Shown piece by piece: positions 25,262-34,542 of a stretch of DNA of 64,000 bases; the stretch's first letter is position 1, and each line of letters opens with the position of its first letter. Location of the stretch: the NCBI GenBank assembly GCA_963726795.1, contig CAVSDD010000003.1:434001-498000 (forward strand). The letters run 5' to 3'. The position numbers and the translations under genes are program-made. Below the pieces are notes generated by a model that was given only the letters and a program-made list of their open reading frames with translations, did no database searches and was not told where the DNA came from. Origin of the DNA: Hyphomicrobium_A sp963726795. GTDB taxonomy: Bacteria; Pseudomonadota; Alphaproteobacteria; Rhizobiales; Hyphomicrobiaceae.

Positions 25262-25887
25262 GCCGCGGCTTCCGCGCGCCCGAGCCGGATCTCGCGCGCC
25301 TGCTCGAGCCCGAGCGCAACGTGCGTTGCCACGACCGCCATACCGCCCCCGGCCACATGCTCGTTGGTCGCGGCAATGAGCATCTGGATGGCCGAGGCAT
25401 CGAGCGACACCGTCGGCTCGTCAAGCAGCCACAGGGGGCGCTCGGCGACGGCAAGCCGTGCCAGCGCGAGGCGGCGTCGCTGCCCGGCGGAAAGATAGCC
25501 GGCGGGTATATCCTCAAGTCCGCCGAGGCCGAAGCGGTCGAGCGCGGCCCTCAGCGATGCCCCGCTGGCCGGATTATGGCCGAGATACCTGGCCCAGAAC
25601 GACAGGTTCTCAGCCACGCTCAGGTGCGCCTTGGTGCCATCGAGGTGGCCGACGAAATGCAGGTGCTCGCGCCCCTCGGACGCCTCCTCGAAACCCGCGC
25701 CTGCAAAGCGAACCGAACCCTCGGTGGGGACGATGAACCCCGCGAGCGCGCGCAGCAGCGTCGTCTTGCCGGCGCCATTGGCCCCGGTCAGAAGCAGGGC
25801 CTCGCCGCCCTTGAGCGCGAAGGACAGCCCGTCGACTACGGTTCGCCCGCCGCGGCACAAGATGAGTTTTTCAGCAGTGAGCTGCAC
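25258..25887 (-). CDS. ccmA: Cytochrome c biogenesis ATP-binding protein CcmA
   Basis: 209-residue ABC ATPase. Walker A LTGANGAGKTTLL (about 33-45), signature LSAGQRRRLALARL and Walker B LWLLDEPTVSLD are complete. With CcmB and CcmC it drives release of heme-loaded CcmE. It is the first gene of the ccmABCDG operon and divergent from acnA, sharing a 214-nt upstream region. Confidence 0.93.
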   Translation of the reverse strand: MQLTAEKLILCRGGRTVVDGLSFALKGGEALLLTGANGAGKTTLLRALAGFIVPTEGSVRFAGAGFEEASEGREHLHFVGHLDGTKAHLSVAENLSFWARYLGHNPASGASLRAALDRFGLGGLEDIPAGYLSAGQRRRLALARLAVAERPLWLLDEPTVSLDASAIQMLIAATNEHVAGGGMAVVATHVALGLEQAREIRLGRAEAAA

Positions 25888-26101
25888 AGCTCTTGGTCAT
25901 CCGCGTCGAAGAATGCTCTGGCGAAGCGAAGGCAAAATCCCGCAAAATGCGCGCCATGGTGTCAACTGGCCGCAGCCCACGCGGGCCTATATAAGAGGCA
26001 CGCTTTGATCGGCGCCAGAGCAATGCTCTCATGTTCTTGCGGTCTCGTCCGGCAAGGTTAGCGCTTCGCGAGCCGCCCAGCAGCCAATCAGGAGATAGTC
26101 C

Positions 26102-28816
<2,715 letters not shown>

Positions 28817-28927
28817 CTCGCGCCGTACACTTAACGCCGCCGGGACTTAATCTTTCGTGACCGCCATTGATGCGGCGCCGGCCGCCAACTAAACTAGTTA
28901 CATTGTTGCCTTACAGCGGAAAATGAA

Positions 28928-29686
28928 ATGCGGCTGGCCACCGTCCTCGCCCTCGCAATTGCGCTCGCGCTGCCGCCTTCGCCGATGCTGGCCGAAGCGG
29001 GCGGCATCAATCCGTCGTTTCCGCCCGCGAAGAACGTGCTCGAGCTGTTTACCAGCCAGGGCTGCGATACCTGCCCGCCCGCCGACCAGGTGCTGGCCAC
29101 CTACGCGGACAGGCCCGACGTCATCGCCATCTCGCTGCCCGTCGACATCTGGGACTATCTCGGCTGGAAGGACACGCTGGCCTCCGACAAGAACAGCGAG
29201 CGCCAGAAGCACTACGCCAAGGCGCGCGGCGACGGCGCGATCTACACGCCGCAGGTCGTGGTCAATGGCATGGTGGGCGTCAACGGGAATGATCCGGCTG
29301 CGATCGACAAGGCGATCACGACGACTGATGCCGAGCTGAAAACGAAGCGCGTGCCGATCCGCTTCTGGCACGAGCGGAATACCATCATCATCGAGGCGGG
29401 CGACGCGCCGGCGGGTTCTGCAGTGAAGGAAGCCACCATCTGGTTCGCGGTGGTTCAGAAGGTCGCGAAGGTGCCGATCCAGCGCGGCGAGAACAACGGC
29501 AAGACGCTGACCTACACAAACATCGTGCGCGAGATGCTGCCGGTCGGAAGCTGGAACGGCAAAGCGATCAACCTGCAGCTTGCGCGCTCGTCCGTCATGC
29601 AGCCGCAGACGGAAGCCTGCATCGTGCTACTGCAGGAAGGCAAGGCCGGCCCCATCATCGGCGCGGCCTGGACCGGCCTGTGGTGA
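28928..29686 (+). CDS. DUF1223 secreted thioredoxin-like protein
   Basis: 252 residues. A signal peptide (MRLATVLALAIALALPPSPM) precedes a thioredoxin-like domain beginning VLELFTSQGCDTCPPADQ, the hallmark of DUF1223, with a CDTC redox-type motif. YTPQVVVNGM takes the position of a cis-Pro loop. It is probably a periplasmic protein of unknown role. It lies 112 nt downstream of acnA and convergent with the M3 peptidase gene. Confidence 0.85.
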   Translation: MRLATVLALAIALALPPSPMLAEAGGINPSFPPAKNVLELFTSQGCDTCPPADQVLATYADRPDVIAISLPVDIWDYLGWKDTLASDKNSERQKHYAKARGDGAIYTPQVVVNGMVGVNGNDPAAIDKAITTTDAELKTKRVPIRFWHERNTIIIEAGDAPAGSAVKEATIWFAVVQKVAKVPIQRGENNGKTLTYTNIVREMLPVGSWNGKAINLQLARSSVMQPQTEACIVLLQEGKAGPIIGAAWTGLW

Positions 29687-29719
29687 CCGGCCTCAGGTAG
29701 GCGCCGCGCTCCCTTGAGT

Positions 29720-31897
29720 TTAATTCACGAGCCCGCGCTTTTTCAGCATGCCTGAGATCTCCGGCGGCTTGCCACGGAACGCAAGGTACGCCTGCAGCGG
29801 ATCGCGCATATTCCCTGCCGAATAGATGTACTTCTTGAGCCGCTTCGCCGTCGCGGCGTCGAAGGGATCGCCCGCTTCCTCGAACGCGGCGAAAGCATCT
29901 GCGTCCATCACCTCCGACCACATGTAGCTGTAGTAGCCGGCCGCGTATCCGCCGATGATATGCAGGAAGTGCGGGAGCCGGTGACGCATCACGATCTCGC
30001 TCGGCATGCCTAGCTTGTCCAGCGTCGCGCGCTCGAAGGCGGCCACATCGAGCCTCTGTGCGTCGGGGAGCGCGTGCAGCTCCATATCGACCAGCGCGGA
30101 GGCGACGTACTCAACCGTTGAGAACCCCTGGTTGAAGTTGCGTGCCTTCTTCAGCCGCTCCGTGAGCTTCTGCGGCATCGGCTTGCCGGTGACGTGATGC
30201 AGCGCGAAGCGTTGCAAAACCTCGGGCGTCGTAAGCCAGTGCTCAAACAGCTGCGACGGCAGCTCGACGAAATCGCGGGCAACGCTGGTGCCGGAGATCG
30301 ATGAATAAGTGACGTCCGACAGCAGCCCGTGCAGCGCGTGCCCGAACTCGTGGAACAGCGTGCGCGCGTCATCGAGCGACAACAGCGTCGGCTGCCCCTC
30401 TTCGCCCTGCGCGAAGTTCATCACGTTGACGACAATCGGGCGCTCGCGGCCCGAAACGTTGGACTGGCCGCGGAAATTGCTCATCCAGGCGCCCGAGCGC
30501 TTGGTCGCGCGCGCGTAATAGTCGCCGAAGAATATCCCGACGTGCTCGCCCTTGTCGGTCTTCACCTCCCAGGTGCGGACCTGCGGGTGATAGCGGGGCA
30601 AATCGAGGCGCTCCTCGAAGCGCACCTTGAACAGGCGCGACGCGGTATCAAACGCTGCGGCAATGACATTCTCGAGCGTGAAGTACGGGCGCGTCGCCGA
30701 TTTATCGACTTCGTAGCGCGCCTTGCGCTCCTTCTCGGCGTAGTAGCGCCAGTCCCATGCCGCGATCGCGAAGTTGGCGCCCTCGGCGCGCACCCGTTCC
30801 TGCAAGGCATCGCGCTCGAGCCCGGCACGCTTCACGGCCGCCGGCCACACGGCGCCAAGCAGATCGCGCACGGCCGCCGGCGTCTTAGCCATCGTCTCCT
30901 CGAGGCTGTAATCGGCGAATGTCGCATAGCCGAGCAGGCCCGCAACTTCGCCGCGCAGCCGAACGATCTCGGCCATGATGGTGCGGTTGTCGCGCGTCTC
31001 GTCGACCTCGCCGCGACGCACCCAGGCGGCGAAAGCCTGCTCGCGCAGGTCGCGGCGCTCGGAGAACTGCAGGAATGGCTCAATGCTGGAGCGCGCCAGC
31101 GTGATCGCATGCTTGCCCTTGTGGCCCAGCCCGTCGGCGGCGCGTGCAGCGGCGGCGCGGATCGAATTGGACAAGCCGGCAAGGTCGGCTTCCCCGTCGA
31201 GTACCAGCTGCCAGGATTGCTCGTCCTTCAGGACGTTCTGTGAAAATTGGGTGGCAAGCACTGCGGCGCGCTGGTTGATCTCGGCGACGCGCGCCTTCGC
31301 CTTGCGGCCGAGCTTGGCGCCGCTGCGCACAAGCCAGGTATGATGCAGCTCGAGCACGCGCATCTGCTCGTCGTTGAGACCCAGTTTCTCGCGGCGCTCA
31401 TATAGATACTCGACGCGCTCAAAGAGCTTCGGATTGAGCATGATCGCGGTCTGATGCGCGGCGAGCTTTGGCGCGAACTCGCGCTCGATCGCCTGTAGCT
31501 CGTCGGTGGCGTCGGTGCCGGACAGGTTGAAGAAGGTCGCGCACACGCGCCCGAGCATCTGGCCGCTTTTCTCCATCGCGACGATCGTGTTGGCGAATGT
31601 CGGACGCGCTTCCTGCGACGCGAGCTTCGCGATCTCGGCCTTGTGCTCCTTGAGAGCTGCCGCCAGGGCAGGCGGGAAGTGCTTGGCCTCGATCCTGTCG
31701 AAGGGAGGGATGCGGAACGGCCCCGACCAGCGCGCGAGCAGCGGGTTGGCGACGGGTTTCTTGCCCGGCTTCTTGGTGGCCAGGCTCTTAGTCGGCTTCT
31801 TGGCGCTGAGCTTTCGCGCGCTTGCCGCGCCGGCCGTGGTCGATTTTACCGCGCGCTTTGCGCCGCTCCGCCGAGGCGGCATGCCATGCTTTGCCAC
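29720..31897 (-). CDS. M3 family metallopeptidase (oligopeptidase A/Dcp-like) with basic N-terminal tail
   Basis: 725 residues. The zinc site is FHEFGHALHGLL near residue 515, HExxH with the downstream Glu typical of thimet-type M3 enzymes, which cut short peptides in the cytoplasm. The best start is GTG 31897 (AAGGAA upstream, spacing 6); an ATG at 31942 is less supported. Residues 1-50 are unusual: a Lys/Ala/Thr/Ser-rich stretch (RKLSAKKPTKSLATKKPGKK) resembling a histone tail, before the normal catalytic domain starts at NPLLARWSGPF. E. coli Dcp and OpdA lack this tail. Confidence 0.9.
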   Translation of the reverse strand: MAKHGMPPRRSGAKRAVKSTTAGAASARKLSAKKPTKSLATKKPGKKPVANPLLARWSGPFRIPPFDRIEAKHFPPALAAALKEHKAEIAKLASQEARPTFANTIVAMEKSGQMLGRVCATFFNLSGTDATDELQAIEREFAPKLAAHQTAIMLNPKLFERVEYLYERREKLGLNDEQMRVLELHHTWLVRSGAKLGRKAKARVAEINQRAAVLATQFSQNVLKDEQSWQLVLDGEADLAGLSNSIRAAAARAADGLGHKGKHAITLARSSIEPFLQFSERRDLREQAFAAWVRRGEVDETRDNRTIMAEIVRLRGEVAGLLGYATFADYSLEETMAKTPAAVRDLLGAVWPAAVKRAGLERDALQERVRAEGANFAIAAWDWRYYAEKERKARYEVDKSATRPYFTLENVIAAAFDTASRLFKVRFEERLDLPRYHPQVRTWEVKTDKGEHVGIFFGDYYARATKRSGAWMSNFRGQSNVSGRERPIVVNVMNFAQGEEGQPTLLSLDDARTLFHEFGHALHGLLSDVTYSSISGTSVARDFVELPSQLFEHWLTTPEVLQRFALHHVTGKPMPQKLTERLKKARNFNQGFSTVEYVASALVDMELHALPDAQRLDVAAFERATLDKLGMPSEIVMRHRLPHFLHIIGGYAAGYYSYMWSEVMDADAFAAFEEAGDPFDAATAKRLKKYIYSAGNMRDPLQAYLAFRGKPPEISGMLKKRGLVN

Positions 31898-31969
31898 GTA
31901 GGTTCCTTCGCGTTGACCGTTCAGATCTTTTGCTGCGATCAACCTAAGCGCTCGCGCAGCGGCGTCCTA

Positions 31970-32019
31970 GACTGGGCGCAAGTCTGGGCGCAAAAAACAA
32001 GTCTGGGCGCAAAAAAATT
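31970..32019. repeat. Tandem repeat of GTCTGGGCGCAA units
   Basis: GACTGGGCGCAA (31970-31981), GTCTGGGCGC plus an A-run (31982-32000) and GTCTGGGCGC plus A7 (from 32001) follow one another; the last two form a 19-bp tandem unit. On the minus strand each ends with a T-run directly downstream of a terminator hairpin. They lie between the M3 peptidase start and a probable non-coding RNA. Confidence 0.7.
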
Positions 32020-32040
32020 GGGCCGGTGCGAAACCGGCCC
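32011..32040 (-). terminator. Rho-independent terminator (minus strand) with no upstream gene
   Basis: Read on the minus strand, GGGCCGGT (32040-32033) pairs with ACCGGCCC (32027-32020), followed by AATTTTTTT (32019-32011). No minus-strand ORF lies upstream before the divergent DUF2794 gene at 32333, so it should end a non-coding transcript. Confidence 0.85.
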
Positions 32041-32230
32041 ATTACGCATTACGCTCTGGGAATTCAACGGAAGGCTGCCAACAAGACCCGGTCCGGTAGG
32101 AACGCCCTGGGGGGCTGGGGGGCTGAGAAGTCCAGAACACTCCTGGTGGACCGGGCCTAGAGGCAACGATCACAAGGTCGCTTTCCTTTGAGGCAGATCG
32201 TTGTTCGCGAGGGGTCTCGAATTGGGCCAT
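32020..32230 (-). ncRNA. Candidate structured small RNA
   Basis: The minus-strand stretch before the terminator at 32020-32040 carries strong secondary structure: an 8-bp stem CCCGGTCC/GGACCGGG (32155-32148 with 32094-32087) enclosing CCAGGAGTGTTCTGG, and a 7-bp AACGATC/GATCGTT hairpin upstream (about 32164-32201). No ORF of sensible composition is seen. The 5' end is not determined; 32230 is an outer limit. It does not contain the core motifs of tmRNA, RNase P RNA or SRP RNA that I checked. A 6S-like RNA is possible but unproven. Confidence 0.5.
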
Positions 32231-32332
32231 GTCGGGGAATTCTCGTGCCCCTTGAGTTGCTGCTCGGAGAATCGGCACGCGCGAACCCCTTGAAATCGGC
32301 GGCGTCCAGCGCGATCATGAGGCCGATGTGAC

Positions 32333-32740
32333 ATGGAGGCGCGATTGAGCGACGCCGAACCGATAGCATTCAGCCCGCGCGGAGCGGGCGGCTTCCGCAG
32401 CACGAACGTGTTTCCAGGAAGTTCAGGATCACCGGGCCAACGCCCTACCACCTTCACCCGCCAAGAATTGAGCGCCATCCTCGCCGTGTACGGCCGCAAG
32501 GTCGCGGCCGGCGAATGGCGCGACTACGCCATCGACATCGGACGCGACAAGGCGGTGTTCTCCGTCTTCCGGCGCTTCAGCGAATGTCCGCTGTTCAGAA
32601 TCGAAAAGACGCCGCGGCAGGCCCGCAAGCAGGGCGCTTATTCCGTCGTGGCGCCCGCCGGCCTCATCCTGAAACGCGGCCATGATTTGAGCATTGTGCT
32701 CAAAGTGCTCGAGACCCGCGTTCGCCTCGTCGGCGCTTAG
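32333..32740 (+). CDS. DUF2794 family protein
   Basis: 135 residues. The core TFTRQELSAILAVYGRKVAA, GEWRDYAIDIGRDKAVFSVF and SVVAPAGLILKRGHDL match DUF2794, a small conserved alphaproteobacterial family of unknown function. The N-terminal 40 residues are Gly/Pro/Ser-rich and probably disordered. It is divergent from the candidate small RNA. Confidence 0.82.
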   Translation: MEARLSDAEPIAFSPRGAGGFRSTNVFPGSSGSPGQRPTTFTRQELSAILAVYGRKVAAGEWRDYAIDIGRDKAVFSVFRRFSECPLFRIEKTPRQARKQGAYSVVAPAGLILKRGHDLSIVLKVLETRVRLVGA

Positions 32741-32900
32741 CGCGTCAAAATCTGGCTCGGGCGCGTGGCGGCGACACGCTGTAGCGCAAGCAGTCCGCCG
32801 GCTGGCGCGCTTGCATACGGAATCGTATGGGAACTTCACCCCATTCCGACAAATTTGCGGAGCGTCGTAGACCCTTCTTGCAAGGGACCCGAGGCCGCCG

Positions 32901-33548
32901 TTGTCAAACCCTGATCAAAGGCGCTGGACATTCGTCGCAAGGTCGGAGCCGCGCATTTCCTGGCTCGACCGCGCAGAGCTGGTGTCGCATTTGTTGCGGC
33001 CCACCGACACCGTCTGCGACCTGGGATCGGGCGCGCAGACGCTGCGGCGCTTCCTGCCGCCCTCCACCGGATACATTCCCGTCGACCTGGTGAAGGAGCA
33101 CCCCGATACCTGGGTGACCGATCTCAACGGGGCGTTCGTGCTGCCGCAATGGGATTTCAACGTCATCGCGGCCATCGGGGTGCTCGCCCACCTGAAGGAT
33201 GTCGATGCTTTCCTTGCCCGCCTTCTGGAGACGCAGCGCGGCAAGCTGTTCATTTGCACCATGGGCGTAGGCCGCAAGCATGATCGGCGTTCGCCGGCGC
33301 AATGCATCGCGCTGCTGCAGCCGTACATGCGCGACACCACGTTGTTCGCCCGCCTGGACACGCTGTGCGTCTTTTATGGAACGCTCGGCGCCACTGAAGC
33401 AGAAATCGGCAGGCGATCGATCGACGACATCGTCTGCTCGTATACCCCCGAATGGAAATACGCGGCCCATCGCTGCGATCTCGCGCTGCGCCGGTGGCGC
33501 CGCGGCGGCAATAACGGGCCGCGCTGGGCTCCTCCGCCCAAAGCTTGA
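32901..33548 (+). CDS. Class I SAM-dependent methyltransferase-like protein
   Basis: About 215 residues. TVCDLGSGAQTLRRFLP resembles SAM-binding motif I, VDLVKEHPDTWVTDL motif II/post-I, and WDFNVIAAIGVLAHLKDVDAFL motif IV/V, so it is probably a small methyltransferase; the substrate is unknown and the glycine motif is not a perfect GxGxG. The start is likely TTG 32901, which is weak; a later internal start is possible. A hairpin terminator follows at 33564-33587. Confidence 0.65.
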   Translation: MSNPDQRRWTFVARSEPRISWLDRAELVSHLLRPTDTVCDLGSGAQTLRRFLPPSTGYIPVDLVKEHPDTWVTDLNGAFVLPQWDFNVIAAIGVLAHLKDVDAFLARLLETQRGKLFICTMGVGRKHDRRSPAQCIALLQPYMRDTTLFARLDTLCVFYGTLGATEAEIGRRSIDDIVCSYTPEWKYAAHRCDLALRRWRRGGNNGPRWAPPPKA

Positions 33549-33554
33549 AGGAAG

Positions 33555-33587
33555 CCCAAAAACAAAGAGCCCCGGTTGGGGCTCTTT
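33555..33587. terminator. Bidirectional Rho-independent terminator
   Basis: A perfect 10-bp stem AAAGAGCCCC (33564-33573) with GGGGCTCTTT (33578-33587) around GGTT. On the minus strand the stem is followed by TGTTTTTGGG, a better T-tract than on the plus strand, so it mainly serves the Bax inhibitor-1 gene, but it also sits just after the plus-strand methyltransferase-like gene. Confidence 0.85.
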
Positions 33588-33622
33588 GCAATTCGTTTTC
33601 AGCGTCTTGCTCGCGGCGTCGG

Positions 33623-34360
33623 CTAGTTGCGGTTGCCGAACAGGTTCAACAGCATGACGAACATGTTGATGAAGTCGAGGTAGAGGCTGAGTGCACCCAT
33701 GATGGCGCTCTTGGCGGCCATCGCCGCGTCGTTGCGGACGACGTAGTAGGTGTCCTTGATGCGCTGCGTGTCGTAGGCGGTTAGGCCAGCGAACACCAGA
33801 ACGCCGATCACCGAGATGGCGAACTGCAACCCGCTCGACTGCAGGAACAGGTTGACCAGCGACGCGAGCACGATGCCGACGACGCCCATGAACAGGAAGG
33901 AGCCCCAGCCCGAGATGTCGCGCTTGGTCGTATAGCCCCAGAGGCTCAACGCACCGAATGTCGCCGCGGTGATGAAGAAGATCTGCGTGATCGACTGGCC
34001 GGTGTAGACGAGGAAAATCGACGACAGCGAGACGCCCATCACGGCCGCAAACAGCCAGAACGAGGCCTGTGCCGCGCCGACGCTCATCTGCTGGACGCGG
34101 AAGCCCAGGTAGAGGACGAAGCCGAGCGGAGCGAGCATGACGACCCAGCGCAGCGGCGACTGGAATAGGGTCTGACCAAATGGAGTAAGCGCGCCGTCCT
34201 GAACGGCGAGCATATAGGTGAGGTAGGCAACGACGCCCGTCAGAGCCACGCCGGCGGCCATGTAGTTATAGACGCCGAGCATGTAGGAACGCAGGCCCTC
34301 GTCGACAGCGACGCCTGTCGCCATCCCCGGTTGCGCGTACCTGTTGTCGAGCTGAGCCAT
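33623..34360 (-). CDS. Bax inhibitor-1/YccA family membrane protein
   Basis: 245 residues with about seven membrane helices. Typical features are SLSSIFLVYTGQSI, FGALSLWGYTTKRDISGWGS, and the C-terminal TAYDTQRIKD ... GALSLYLDFINMFVMLLNLF. Bacterial members include YccA, which modulates FtsH, and BsYetJ, a pH-sensitive Ca2+ leak channel. The ATG at 34360 (MAQLDNRYAQPG) fits; an upstream in-frame start at 34435 adds unrelated residues. Confidence 0.9.
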   Translation of the reverse strand: MAQLDNRYAQPGMATGVAVDEGLRSYMLGVYNYMAAGVALTGVVAYLTYMLAVQDGALTPFGQTLFQSPLRWVVMLAPLGFVLYLGFRVQQMSVGAAQASFWLFAAVMGVSLSSIFLVYTGQSITQIFFITAATFGALSLWGYTTKRDISGWGSFLFMGVVGIVLASLVNLFLQSSGLQFAISVIGVLVFAGLTAYDTQRIKDTYYVVRNDAAMAAKSAIMGALSLYLDFINMFVMLLNLFGNRN

Positions 34361-34542
34361 TGATGTATCCCTGTTTCTGTTCGGCAAAACTGCCAAAGCG
34401 CTAAGAAATATGCTCGTTCGCGCCCCCCCTTTCAAGGTCAGCCGGACGGCTTTTTTTGCGCGTCATGCCTCCTCAAAGACATGCAAAATTAGGAATTTGC
34501 CGCCTGCTCCCCGGGGCGAGGCCACGAGCACTATTGGGAGGG

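Noticed and set aside
24465..25517. 350-codon minus-strand frame covering ccmB and part of ccmA
   Set aside because: Out of frame with two clear ccm genes; Arg/His-rich nonsense.
32041..32340. tmRNA, RNase P RNA or SRP RNA in the non-coding stretch
   Set aside because: Core motifs (tag-peptide frame and GGGGCTGA end, GAGGAAAGTCCGGGC, GGTCAGGTCCGGAAGGAAGC) were looked for and not found on either strand.
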